Of a DNA stretch of 64,000 nucleotides, positions 43,289-51,886 are shown one piece after another; positions within the stretch are counted from its first letter, which is position 1, and the number at the start of each line of letters is the position of its first letter. Under the pieces are notes generated by a model that did no database searches, was not told where the DNA came from, and worked only from the letters and a program-made list of their open reading frames with translations. The stretch covers positions 1,054,001 to 1,118,000 of the forward strand of contig NZ_JARDUA010000001.1 of NCBI RefSeq assembly GCF_029360645.1, written 5' to 3'. A program made the position numbers and the translations under genes. Source of the DNA: Pontibacter litorisediminis (GTDB lineage: Bacteria; Bacteroidota; Bacteroidia; Cytophagales; Hymenobacteraceae).

Positions 43289-43372
43289 CAAGCCCGAGCA
43301 CAATATTTGCACAGTTGCCCGGGTTATACAGAAAGTAGTGTTTGTTTAGTTGTTTGTGTTTATGAGTATCCC

Positions 43373-43426
43373 AGGCGAGGCCTCTCCTTCCTATGCTGAC
43401 ACATGGAAGGTAGGGGCCTCGCCTAA
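43373..43426. terminator. Hairpin between convergent genes
   Basis: AGGCGAGGCC and GGCCTCGCCT, with a second paired block CCTTCC/GGAAGG inside, make an imperfect long stem directly at the end of cca on the minus strand. Confidence 0.55.
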
Positions 43427-43427
43427 C

Positions 43428-44873
43428 TCATTCCCCTTTACCGGGCGTCGCTTTGTTGCTAGCAACCTCCAGCCCTTTCTGCTCGCCCAGGTGCAACATC
43501 AGGGCGTAGGCGTCCTCAAACTCGTTTTTTACTTTGCCTTCCAATATCGCCTCCGTCAGCGCCTCTTTGATCTCACCTACTGTTTTAGATGGCTTCAGTC
43601 CAAAGGTTTCCATGATGATCTCACCGGTGATGACCGGCTGGAAGTTGCGCAGTTTGTCGCTTTCCTCCACCTCCACCAGGCGCTTCTCCACCTTGTCGAA
43701 GTTCTGCAGGTAACGCTTTACCTTAGTGTCATTCTTGGAGGTGATGTCGGCACGGCAGAGCTTCATCAGCGCGTCAATGTCATCCCCTGCCTCAAATAAC
43801 AACCTTCGTATGGCAGAGTCTGTTACAGTCTCCTTCACCAGGGCTATCGGGCGCAGGTGGAGGCGCACCAGTTTCTGCACAAACTTCATGTGCTCGTTCA
43901 GGGGCAGTTTCAGGTCGCGGAACAGGCGGGGTACCATGCGGGCGCCACGGTCCTCGTGTCCGTGGAAGGTCCAACCGGCCTTGGGGTGGAAGCGTTTAGT
44001 ATCAGGCTTGGCGATGTCGTGCATGATGGCCGACCAGCGCAGCCACAGGTCATCTGACACCTGTGCCACATTATCGAGCACCTGCAGCGTATGGTAAAAG
44101 TTGTCTTTGTGCGAGTTGCCGTTAATTGTCTCCACCCCGTGCAGCTCCACCATTTTCGGGAAGATAAGGTGCAGCAGCCCCGATGTGAAAAGCAGCTTAA
44201 AGCCATAGCTCGGCACCGGCGATAGGATGATCTTGTTCAGCTCATCCGTGATCCGCTCCTGCGACACGATTTTGATCCGCCCCTTATTGTCGGCAATGGC
44301 ATCAAACGTGTCCGGGTCGATGTCGAAGCCCAGCTGCGTGGCAAAGCGGATGGCCCGCATCATGCGCAGCGGGTCGTCGGAAAATGTGATTCCCGGCTCC
44401 AGGGGTGTGCGGATGATCTTGCGGCGCATGTCTTTGGCACCGTTGAATTCATCAATCAGCTCGCCATAGTTCTGCTTATTCAGGCTGATGCCAAGGGCGT
44501 TGATGGTAAAATCACGGCGTTTCAGGTCGTCATCCAGCGTGCCCTGCTCCACCTCCGGCTTGCGCGAGTGCTCGCGGTAAGATTCCTTACGGGCCCCTAC
44601 AAACTCCACCTCCCACTCCCCGGCGCGCAGCATGGCGGTACCGAAGTTCTTGAATACGTTAACCTTCGGCCTATGCGGCAGCTTCTGGGCCACCATGGCC
44701 GCCAAGGCAATGCCATCGCCCACGCACACCACGTCGATGTCCTTTGATGGCCTTTTCAGCACCAGGTCCCTCACAAACCCACCGATCACGTAGGCATCCA
44801 TGCCTAGTTCGCCGGCGGCTTCGGCTACTACATTAAATATGGGGTGTTCTGGCAACTGTACTTTCTCCATCAT
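43428..44873 (-). CDS. cca: tRNA nucleotidyltransferase/poly(A) polymerase family with HD domain
   Basis: A 481-aa enzyme that adds or repairs the CCA end of tRNA. The nucleotidyltransferase head has VIGGFVRDLVL, DIDVVCVG and RRDFTINALG; the RNA-binding neck has DPLRMMRAIRFATQLGF. The C-terminal half has an HD phosphohydrolase motif (IMHDIAKPDT, with HGHEDRGA), which some CCA enzymes carry for 2',3'-phosphate removal. Two adjacent Met codons give alternative starts (44873 or 44870). Confidence 0.92.
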   Translation of the reverse strand: MMEKVQLPEHPIFNVVAEAAGELGMDAYVIGGFVRDLVLKRPSKDIDVVCVGDGIALAAMVAQKLPHRPKVNVFKNFGTAMLRAGEWEVEFVGARKESYREHSRKPEVEQGTLDDDLKRRDFTINALGISLNKQNYGELIDEFNGAKDMRRKIIRTPLEPGITFSDDPLRMMRAIRFATQLGFDIDPDTFDAIADNKGRIKIVSQERITDELNKIILSPVPSYGFKLLFTSGLLHLIFPKMVELHGVETINGNSHKDNFYHTLQVLDNVAQVSDDLWLRWSAIMHDIAKPDTKRFHPKAGWTFHGHEDRGARMVPRLFRDLKLPLNEHMKFVQKLVRLHLRPIALVKETVTDSAIRRLLFEAGDDIDALMKLCRADITSKNDTKVKRYLQNFDKVEKRLVEVEESDKLRNFQPVITGEIIMETFGLKPSKTVGEIKEALTEAILEGKVKNEFEDAYALMLHLGEQKGLEVASNKATPGKGE

Positions 44874-45039
44874 CTGTAAAATAAAAACCCCAGGCTACGG
44901 CGGCGCGGCCTGAGGCACAAAAATACATATAACCGGCTCAATTATGAAAACGGTTACACGTTAAGCAGGTTATAGACTGGCAAACAACCGGTTATACTTT
45001 CCTGGGCAACGGAAAGGCCTGTAAACCTCAGCCTTGCCC

Positions 45040-45615
45040 CTACTCCCGTATGATACTTTGCCTGCCATCGGGCTCTATTTTCACGATGCGGGATGGGCGT
45101 GAGGCCATGTCATCATCCTGTCGCCAGTTCACCACAAAATCCACGCGCTTTCTTATTTCATCGCTTATGTCGGCAAAGGTCTTTGGGGCAGGCTCACCGC
45201 TGATGTTGGCCGAGGTCGATACAATGGGCCTTGCCACCTGCCGGATAAGGCGATGGCAGAACTCGTCGTTCATTACAATGCGTATGGCCACAGTGCCATC
45301 CCCGGCTATTACTTCCTGGGGCAAATTCTGCGGGTCTGAGAACACATAGGTGGTAGGCCGCTCCTGCTGCTCTACCAGCTCCTCAAACCTGTCTGGCAAT
45401 GGCTTAATGTAGTGCTGCAGCATCTCCAGGTCTGCCACGAGCAGGATCATCGCCTTGGATTCTTCCCTTTCCTTTATCTTGAATATTTTGCGCACCGCCT
45501 CCGCATTCTCGGCATCGCAGCCTATTCCCCACACCGTATCGGTAGGGTACAGAATCACGTTACCCAGCAGGATCTCCTCCTCGGCGGCCTGTATTTCTTT
45601 TACTAACTGGCTCAT
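45040..45615 (-). CDS. L-threonylcarbamoyladenylate synthase (Sua5/YwlC/YrdC family)
   Basis: A 191-aa enzyme making the intermediate for the t6A37 modification of ANN-reading tRNAs. The YrdC fold is clear: YPTDTVWGIGCDAEN near residue 22, IFKIKEREESKAM near 44 and the IVSTSANISGEPAP loop near 133. It lacks the extra Sua5 C-terminal domain. The 166-bp spacer to cca holds no gene. Confidence 0.92.
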   Translation of the reverse strand: MSQLVKEIQAAEEEILLGNVILYPTDTVWGIGCDAENAEAVRKIFKIKEREESKAMILLVADLEMLQHYIKPLPDRFEELVEQQERPTTYVFSDPQNLPQEVIAGDGTVAIRIVMNDEFCHRLIRQVARPIVSTSANISGEPAPKTFADISDEIRKRVDFVVNWRQDDDMASRPSRIVKIEPDGRQSIIRE

Positions 45616-45712
45616 AGTTTTAATTAGTTACTGGTTGTAGGGTTCTTGTTGTCAGTAAGTCCAGAAGTTTAACTTGTACTCGAAAAACGAACAACTAACA
45701 CCAGAAAACAGC

Positions 45713-46114
45713 TTATCGTATTTCCTGCGTCAGCTCTACCAGCACACCATTGGCAGATTTCGGGTGCACAAAGCACACCAGCTTGTTATCCGCACCTTTC
45801 TTGGGCTGCTCGTTCAGGAGTATAAACCCCTCGCTTTTCAGCCGCTCCATCTCGGCAAAGATGTCCTCTACTTCAAAAGCGATGTGGTGGATGCCCTCGC
45901 CACGCTTCTCGACAAACTTACTGATGGCGCTCTCCGGAGTCGTGCCTTCCAGCAGCTCAATCTTGGTGTCGCCTACCTTAAAGAAAGAGGTGTTCACTCC
46001 CTCCGACTCCACATACTCAGTTTTATAGGGCTCCACCCCCAGCAGTTTGAAGTATAATGCGTTGGCCTGGCTGAAGTCCCTGACAGCTATTCCTATATGT
46101 TCTACGTTTTTCAT
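45713..46114 (-). CDS. mce: Methylmalonyl-CoA epimerase
   Basis: A 133-aa glyoxalase-fold enzyme interconverting (R)- and (S)-methylmalonyl-CoA in propionyl-CoA metabolism. Metal ligands are visible in VEHIGIAVRD (His), KIELLEGT (Glu), GIHHIAFEV (His) and VLVELTQ (Glu). Typical length. It is divergent from iscS. Confidence 0.94.
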   Translation of the reverse strand: MKNVEHIGIAVRDFSQANALYFKLLGVEPYKTEYVESEGVNTSFFKVGDTKIELLEGTTPESAISKFVEKRGEGIHHIAFEVEDIFAEMERLKSEGFILLNEQPKKGADNKLVCFVHPKSANGVLVELTQEIR

Positions 46115-46151
46115 TTCGAGTTTGTAATTAGTCTAAGTAAAGAATTTTTGC

Positions 46152-46159
46152 TATTTTTG
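46152..46159 (+). promoter_or_regulatory. Probable isc operon promoter -7 box
   Basis: TATTTTTG fits TAnnTTTG, 82 bp before iscS. A TTTG at 46121-46124 is too far for a normal -33 element, so the upstream element is unclear. Confidence 0.45.
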
Positions 46160-46240
46160 CACTGGATTCAAAACTAATAATTTCTTTAAACTGTTTAGCT
46201 AACAGGACAAAAGGACATAACAAGAAACCGAAAAGTTACT

Positions 46241-47455
46241 ATGCTAACACTTCCGATATACCTGGATAACAATGCCACTACGCCGCTTGACCCGCGCGTG
46301 TTGGAGGCGATGATGCCTTACATGACAAATATGTTCGGTAACGCGGCATCCCGCAACCACGCCTTTGGTTGGCAGGCCGAAGAGGCCGTTGATTATGCCC
46401 GTGAGCAAATCGCCTCGTTGATCAACTGTTCTCCAAAGGAAATCATCTTTACCTCCGGCGCTACGGAGTCAGACAACCTTGCCATCAAAGGCGTGTTTGA
46501 AATGTACGCATCTAAAGGGAACCACATCATCACCGTTACCACCGAGCATAAGGCGGTACTGGACACTTGCAAGCACATCGAGAAAATCGGCGGCAAGGTT
46601 ACGTACCTGAAGGTAAACGAGAAAGGCCTGATTGACCTGAAAGAACTGGAAGAGGCGATCACCGATAAGACTATCCTGATCTCTGTGATGTATGCCAACA
46701 ACGAGATTGGTGTTATCCAGCCTATCCGTGAGATCTCAGCCATTGCAAAAAAGCGCGGCATCCTGTTCTTTACCGATGCCACGCAGGCGGTAGGCAAGAT
46801 TCCGGTAGACGTGGAAGCCGACGGGATCGACCTGATGGCATTCTCCGGCCACAAAATGTATGGACCTAAGGGAGTAGGTGCCCTGTACGTGCGCCGCAAG
46901 AACCCACGTGTTAAGGTTACGGCCCAAATGGACGGTGGTGGCCACGAGCGCGGCATGCGCTCCGGTACTCTGAACGTGCCAGGAATCGTAGGCCTTGGTA
47001 AGGCCGCTGAAATTGCCCGGCAGGACATGGAATCCGACTCTAAGCGTATCGCCGCCATGCGCGACAGGCTGGAGCGTGAGCTGACAACCATTGAGGAGTC
47101 TTACGTGAACGGCTCTACAGAGCACCGCCTGCCCCACGTATCGAACATTTCGTTTAAGTATGTAGAGGGCGAAGGCCTGATGATGGGCGTGAAGGACCTG
47201 GCCGTTTCGTCCGGATCAGCCTGTACCTCGGCTTCTTTGGAGCCATCTTATGTACTGAAGGCCCTTGGCCTGAGCGATGACCTGGCACACTCTTCCCTGC
47301 GCTTCGGCCTTAGCCGCTTCACAACGGACGAGGAGATTGACTATGCCATCGATCACGTAAAAGAGGCGGTGGCGAAACTCCGTGAACTCTCCCCGCTGTG
47401 GGAAATGTTCAAAGAAGGTATCGACCTGAGCACGATTGAGTGGGCAGAACACTAA
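46241..47455 (+). CDS. iscS: Cysteine desulfurase IscS
   Basis: A 404-aa PLP enzyme that takes sulfur from cysteine for Fe-S clusters. The PLP Lys is in [12 protein letters not shown] (near residue 206), the catalytic Cys in [14 protein letters not shown] (near 328), and the N-terminal [16 protein letters not shown] is typical of group I desulfurases. Starts the isc operon. No iscR-like regulator is present upstream. Confidence 0.95.
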   Translation: MLTLPIYLDNNATTPLDPRVLEAMMPYMTNMFGNAASRNHAFGWQAEEAVDYAREQIASLINCSPKEIIFTSGATESDNLAIKGVFEMYASKGNHIITVTTEHKAVLDTCKHIEKIGGKVTYLKVNEKGLIDLKELEEAITDKTILISVMYANNEIGVIQPIREISAIAKKRGILFFTDATQAVGKIPVDVEADGIDLMAFSGHKMYGPKGVGALYVRRKNPRVKVTAQMDGGGHERGMRSGTLNVPGIVGLGKAAEIARQDMESDSKRIAAMRDRLERELTTIEESYVNGSTEHRLPHVSNISFKYVEGEGLMMGVKDLAVSSGSACTSASLEPSYVLKALGLSDDLAHSSLRFGLSRFTTDEEIDYAIDHVKEAVAKLRELSPLWEMFKEGIDLSTIEWAEH

Positions 47456-47459
47456 GATT

Positions 47460-47567
47460 GAATTAAAAATTGGAAATTAGGAATTAGAAATGGTAACCTT
47501 AAAACCTGTCTAATTCTTAATTTCTAAAGTATAGTTTCTAATTCATAATTTTTAATTTCTAATTAAA
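47460..47567. repeat. AT-rich imperfect inverted repeat between iscS and iscU
   Basis: AATTAAAAATTGGAAATTAG (from 47461) pairs imperfectly with sequence near 47530-47560; the two halves flank GGTAACC and a Thr-rich-looking spacer. It matches the element between paaA and paaB in sequence and in position between operon genes. Confidence 0.65.
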
Positions 47568-47575
47568 CTAAAGCT

Positions 47576-47989
47576 ATGGCTTATTCAGATAAAGTAATCG
47601 ACCATTATACCAACCCACGCAACGTTGGTACGCTAGATAAATCAAAAAATAACGTAGGTACCGGCTTGGTTGGCGCCCCTGAGTGCGGCGACGTAATGCG
47701 CCTGCAGATTGAGGTGGACGAAAACCAGGTGATCACCGACGCCAAGTTTAAGACATTCGGTTGCGGTTCAGCAATCGCCTCTTCCTCTCTGGCAACAGAG
47801 TGGCTGAAAGGCAAAACTGTTGACGAGGCATTGGCCATCGACAACATGGCGATCGTGGAGGAGCTAGCGCTGCCTCCGGTTAAGATCCACTGCTCTGTAC
47901 TTGCCGAAGATGCTATCAAAACAGCCATCAACGACTACAGAGTTAAGAACGGCCTCCCGGAATTGGAGATGCCTAAGTCTCACCACTAA
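47576..47989 (+). CDS. iscU: Fe-S cluster scaffold IscU
   Basis: A 137-aa scaffold on which IscS sulfur and iron are assembled. The three cluster-ligand cysteines are in PECGDVM (near residue 37), FGCGSAIASSS (near 63) and KIHCSVLAEDAI (near 106). YSDKVIDHYTNPRNVG at the N-terminus is the family signature. The LPPVKIHC segment, needed to bind the HscA chaperone in other bacteria, is present. Confidence 0.96.
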   Translation: MAYSDKVIDHYTNPRNVGTLDKSKNNVGTGLVGAPECGDVMRLQIEVDENQVITDAKFKTFGCGSAIASSSLATEWLKGKTVDEALAIDNMAIVEELALPPVKIHCSVLAEDAIKTAINDYRVKNGLPELEMPKSHH

Positions 47990-48006
47990 GAAGCAAGGAC
48001 TCAGTA

Positions 48007-48414
48007 ATGGAGTCAACTACGGATGTGCACGTAACGAGTGCCCGTATTCAAAAGCAGATTGAGCACCACTTAGGCATGAGCGGTAGCAGTCTGCTTTTTG
48101 AATTCAGACAGCTCGACAACAAAACGCGCCTCGACCTGATTACGGTGAACCCGCGTCACCAGCAGTCGTTCCTCTTTCACACCGAAGTGGGCTACGACCG
48201 GTTGGATGTGCTGCGTAAAATGCTGGCTTATGTGCAGAACTACCGCGACCAGGAAAGCTCCTTCACGATACAGTGGATGGCCCGGGACGACAAGGAGCTG
48301 AACACCTCCTACTTCCGGGCACGTAACATATATGAGGCGCTGGATAAGTTATACTTTGGCCGGGACATGAATACCATTACGGTGTTTAGTGTAGTGTTAA
48401 ACCCGGTCTCCTAA
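48007..48414 (+). CDS. Unknown protein within the isc operon
   Basis: A 135-aa, apparently cytosolic protein with no Cys and no membrane segment. It is mixed alpha/beta: SLLFEFRQL, RLDLITVN and FTIQWMARD look like strands and YDRLDVLRKMLAYVQNYR and ARNIYEALDKLYF like helices. It lies 17 bp after iscU and 12 bp before iscA, so it is almost surely part of Fe-S assembly, perhaps as an adaptor in the place of IscX, HscB or similar. I do not recognise a family. Confidence 0.8.
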   Translation: MESTTDVHVTSARIQKQIEHHLGMSGSSLLFEFRQLDNKTRLDLITVNPRHQQSFLFHTEVGYDRLDVLRKMLAYVQNYRDQESSFTIQWMARDDKELNTSYFRARNIYEALDKLYFGRDMNTITVFSVVLNPVS

Positions 48415-48426
48415 AATTTTAAGATT

Positions 48427-48753
48427 ATGATCACAGTATCAGATAAAGCAAAAGAGAAGGTAATAAAGCTGAAGCAGGAGGCCCAGCTGGACGATTCGTT
48501 CCGCTTGCGTGCTTCTGTTGCGGGTGGTGGTTGCTCTGGCCTGTCTTATAACCTCGACTTTGATGATGAGGTGAAGCCAATGGACCAGGAGTTCGAAGAC
48601 AAAGGCGTAAAGGTTGTCGTGGACATGAAGAGTTTCTTGTACCTGGCTGGCACAGAGCTCGATTTCTCGGACGGCCTGAACGGCAAAGGCTTTTTCTTTA
48701 ACAACCCGAACGCTACCCGTACTTGCGGCTGCGGCGACAGTTTCTCCGTATAA
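48427..48753 (+). CDS. iscA: A-type Fe-S cluster carrier
   Basis: A 108-aa carrier of [2Fe-2S]/[4Fe-4S] clusters. The three conserved cysteines are in GGGCSGLSYN (near residue 37) and RTCGCGDSFSV at the C-terminus. Last gene of the isc operon, followed by a strong terminator. Confidence 0.95.
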   Translation: MITVSDKAKEKVIKLKQEAQLDDSFRLRASVAGGGCSGLSYNLDFDDEVKPMDQEFEDKGVKVVVDMKSFLYLAGTELDFSDGLNGKGFFFNNPNATRTCGCGDSFSV

Positions 48754-48772
48754 CCCCCAACTCGAGATAAGT

Positions 48773-48815
48773 ATACAAAAAAAGCTCTGCCAGTGCGGCA
48801 GAGCTTTTTTTGTAT
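48773..48815. terminator. Bidirectional terminator after iscA
   Basis: A 19-bp perfect stem starting ATACAAAAAAAGCTCTGCC with a 5-base loop; A and T runs on both sides serve iscA (plus) and the nuclease gene (minus). Confidence 0.93.
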
Positions 48816-48825
48816 AGCCACTGTG

Positions 48826-49662
48826 CTAGCTACAGTTCTTGTCGGCCCGGCGGCCATACTCCCGAATCGCAGCGGCCTCTGTCGTTTTAACCACCTCGTC
48901 CTTACAACGCTTCAGCACATGGCAAGCGCTGTCGTAATGGTACACAGCCGAACTTTGGCTGTTGCAGATGTATACCGTGCGTTTCGTGGCCCCAGCAGGA
49001 ATGGGCGCATTGGCTGTGCTAGGCTCTGAGTTGCCGCTCCGCTGGCTTTTACGGAAGTCCCACGGGGCAACCGGATTCGGGTCCTGCCACAGGCCTCTTT
49101 TAAAGCGGCGGGCATCCACCTCGGCGTTTGCCAGGTTCTGATCCTTGGAGTATTCCTTGTAGTGCCAGGCAAAGCCGTTTCGGACCAGCTCCTCATTCAG
49201 ACTGCGGCCGTCCGGAAGTATAATCGTGCCTACGGTACGGCCATAGCGGTCTTTATTGTTGATGATGAGGCGTACGGTCTTGCCGTATACCAAATCCGAG
49301 GTATACTGTTTGGCCCGCTGCCCGTAGGCCTGGTTCTTTTCTGGGGTGTCCACACCGTAGAGGCGCACCGTTACCTCCTCCCCGTTACGCAGCAGCACGA
49401 TGGTGTCCCCATCTTTCACTCCCACTACTTTGTCGCCGGGGGCGGTACTTGGTTGCTGAGGCGCGGAATCGGCGGGCTTGTCTGCACCCTCTGCCACAAC
49501 TACAGTATCTGTATCTGCTGTTACAGCATCATTTTGCTGCTGCCCATTACGTTCTAAGATAGCCTGTTGCCGCTCCCTGAACTGCTCTTGCGCATCAGTA
49601 CGGTCGCTTTGGCAGGAGAGCAGCGCAAGCAGGGCCAAGGGCAGGTATAGGAGTCGTTTCAT
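48826..49662 (-). CDS. Thermonuclease-family lipoprotein with C-terminal Cys/His mini-domain
   Basis: A 278-aa exported protein (lipobox LLALLSC, Cys near residue 17) with a Pro/Gln-rich linker and an SNase domain at about residues 75-205. Catalytic residues of staphylococcal nuclease are kept: DGDT, VRLYGVDTPE and DRYGR. Residues 229-278 form a separate Cys/His unit (VYICNSQ, YHYDSACHVLKRC, YGRRADKNC) shared with the small protein at 59996. Likely role: surface or periplasmic nucleic-acid degradation. Confidence 0.9.
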   Translation of the reverse strand: MKRLLYLPLALLALLSCQSDRTDAQEQFRERQQAILERNGQQQNDAVTADTDTVVVAEGADKPADSAPQQPSTAPGDKVVGVKDGDTIVLLRNGEEVTVRLYGVDTPEKNQAYGQRAKQYTSDLVYGKTVRLIINNKDRYGRTVGTIILPDGRSLNEELVRNGFAWHYKEYSKDQNLANAEVDARRFKRGLWQDPNPVAPWDFRKSQRSGNSEPSTANAPIPAGATKRTVYICNSQSSAVYHYDSACHVLKRCKDEVVKTTEAAAIREYGRRADKNCS

Positions 49663-49751
49663 GCTATGTGCTGGAGTTATACTTTGTACGGCAACAACGG
49701 TGTGCCAGGCGCAAAAGTATAAAATTGATTGCCGTATGCCAACAGGCGCGC

Positions 49752-51761
49752 TTATACCAGCTCAACAAGTGGCGCGTCTTCGCCCCTCGCCTCAGCCGGC
49801 TCATTGGTGACGGCTGCCGGTAGCCTGAAGAGGAACGTGCTGCCTACCCCAGCCTCACTCTCAGCCCACACGCTGCCACTGTTGCGCTCAATAAAGTACT
49901 GGCAAAGCTGCAGGCCTAAACCGCTGCCCCGCTCGTCAGCTGTGCCTTTGCTGCTGCTGATGCTGTGGCCATCAAAGAGTGAGGCGAGCTTCTCTGGCGT
50001 CATTCCGATTCCCGTGTCCTGCACCGAAATGGTTACCCACTCATCCCGCAGCTCTGATGAGATACAGATACCTCCGCCCTTTTTGCTAAACTTAATGGCG
50101 TTGCCGATCAGGTTGCGCAGCACAAGATTCACCATTTCTTTATCTGCATAGAGCTGGTGCGATGCCGCGATATCGTAACGGAACTCTAGTTCCTTGAACT
50201 TCGCCTGCGGCTCCAGCAACCGGATGTTCTGCTGCACCAGCACCGCCAGCTCCGTTTTCTCAGGCTTCACGGTCAGGCCACGCATCTGCATCCGCGACCA
50301 CAGCAGCAGGTTGTCCAGCAGCCAGAGGGAGTTCTGCTGGCTTGCCTCCAGCGAAGCCATGAATGGCTTTAGCTTATCCTGCGGCACAGCCCCTTTGGCG
50401 ATTAGCTGCAGTAGCCCCTGCAGTGAGGTGAGGGGGCTTTTGAGGTCATGCGCGATAACGGAGAAGAGTTTGTCTTTCACAGAGTTCAGCTTTTCCAGCT
50501 CCTCCTTTTGCTCCCGCAGCAAGTCAGCCTGCTCCGCTAACTGTTCTTTTTGCAAGGTAAGGGCGGTACTGTGCTCCAGCACATCCTTGTTCTTTTGCAC
50601 CAACAGGTCGTTGAGCCGATGCATCCGGCGGCGGCCCAGGAAGAAAACCACTGCCAGCACACACACCAGCAGCAAAAGGGCTCCGGTAAACAGTTGTGCT
50701 GTGTTGCGGCGCTCGATCATCTGCTGCTGCAGGCTGGTCTGTGCTTTCAGCAGCAGGTTCTCCTGCACAGCTTTCTCGTTCTCATACTTGAACTCCAGTT
50801 CCGCTAGCTGGGTTTTTACGGACGCCTGTTGCACACTGTCGGCATACTGGTTTTGCAGCGTCAGGTATTTATGGGCGTTCTTAAAATCCCCGAGCCTGAC
50901 ATACAGCTTGTTCAGCGTTTCAGCGGCTAACTTTACCTCATCTTTAGAATTTAGCTTTATCAGCAGCTCAACGTTCTGCAGCGCGTAGGGCAAGGCCATT
51001 TCGGGCTGGTCAGCGGCCATGTAGGCCTCGGCCAAACCACTTAAGGAATAGGCCTCATCCATCTTGCTTCCAACTTTGCGCGCCGTGTTCAGCGCCTTGT
51101 GGTGGTACGACAGGGCCCTTCCCCAATCGCCTTTCTCAGAATAGATGAAGCCTATGTTGTTCAGGTTGATAAGGGAGTAGGGGTCATCAGGATCCAGCAG
51201 GTTCAGCCCGCGCTGTATGTATTCCAGGGCTTTATCAAGGTCTTTCTGCTGCTGATAGATACTACCCAGGTTCCCCAGTGCAAGCGCCACCCCTTTGGTA
51301 TCGTTCATGGCCGTTGAGATCTCCAATGACTTTGCATAAAGCTCGCTCGATTTTTCAAGGTCGCCCTGGGTGGCATACGCCGTGGCGATGTTATTGTAAC
51401 TCGCACTCAGCCCTGCAGAATCACCGATCGCCTCTCTTATCCGAAGAGACTTATAGTAGTACCTGCTTGCCTCACTGTAGTTGCCGTAGATATCGTAGGC
51501 TACGCCGATATTATTAAAAGCGAGGGCCAACGCCTTTTTATTGCCAAGTTCCTGAGCTAGCGCCACAGCCTGGTTGCCGTACTTGAGCGACGTGCTAAAA
51601 GAGGAGTTCCAATACTGCTTGCTAAGGTCACAAAGCAAAAAAACCTGCTCGTTTGCGTCTGTTGTTGCCTCTAATTCTGCCTTTAGGTTCGCTATTTTAT
51701 CGGTTTGGGCTTGTGCCGAGAAAAGGAACAGTAGTAGGCTTAGAAAAACGAGTTGCTTCAT
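49752..51761 (-). CDS. TPR-repeat sensor histidine kinase
   Basis: A 669-aa exported/inner membrane kinase. After a signal peptide (FLFSAQAQ) come about six tetratricopeptide repeats (residues 30-290; for example AYDIYGNYSEASRYYYKSLRI), one transmembrane helix (about 355-378), a coiled coil, and the kinase core: H box SVIAHDLKSPLTS near 425, N box NLIGNAIKFSKKGG near 546, G boxes QDTGIGM and RGSGLGLQL. There is no receiver domain and no response regulator beside it, so its partner is elsewhere. The ATG at 51759-51761 begins the signal peptide. Confidence 0.93.
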   Translation of the reverse strand: MKQLVFLSLLLFLFSAQAQTDKIANLKAELEATTDANEQVFLLCDLSKQYWNSSFSTSLKYGNQAVALAQELGNKKALALAFNNIGVAYDIYGNYSEASRYYYKSLRIREAIGDSAGLSASYNNIATAYATQGDLEKSSELYAKSLEISTAMNDTKGVALALGNLGSIYQQQKDLDKALEYIQRGLNLLDPDDPYSLINLNNIGFIYSEKGDWGRALSYHHKALNTARKVGSKMDEAYSLSGLAEAYMAADQPEMALPYALQNVELLIKLNSKDEVKLAAETLNKLYVRLGDFKNAHKYLTLQNQYADSVQQASVKTQLAELEFKYENEKAVQENLLLKAQTSLQQQMIERRNTAQLFTGALLLLVCVLAVVFFLGRRRMHRLNDLLVQKNKDVLEHSTALTLQKEQLAEQADLLREQKEELEKLNSVKDKLFSVIAHDLKSPLTSLQGLLQLIAKGAVPQDKLKPFMASLEASQQNSLWLLDNLLLWSRMQMRGLTVKPEKTELAVLVQQNIRLLEPQAKFKELEFRYDIAASHQLYADKEMVNLVLRNLIGNAIKFSKKGGGICISSELRDEWVTISVQDTGIGMTPEKLASLFDGHSISSSKGTADERGSGLGLQLCQYFIERNSGSVWAESEAGVGSTFLFRLPAAVTNEPAEARGEDAPLVELV

Positions 51762-51782
51762 TTGAAACGGCTTTGTCCTTAC

Positions 51783-51790
51783 CAAATATA
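51783..51790 (-). promoter_or_regulatory. Promoter -7 box for the histidine kinase
   Basis: On the minus strand TATATTTG lies 22 bp upstream of the ATG. The preceding sequence is very AT-rich and no clear -33 TTG is visible. Confidence 0.55.
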
Positions 51791-51886
51791 CAATAATATA
51801 TAATTAATGTATTATTGTAAAGAAAAATAAATTAATGCTCACATTCGGTAAGAATCGGCTCAGGCGGGAGTGGAACACAGGTGTGC

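Noticed and set aside
43350..43799. Open frame on the plus strand across the end of cca
   Set aside because: It runs through a hairpin and then antisense to cca, with no recognisable protein features.
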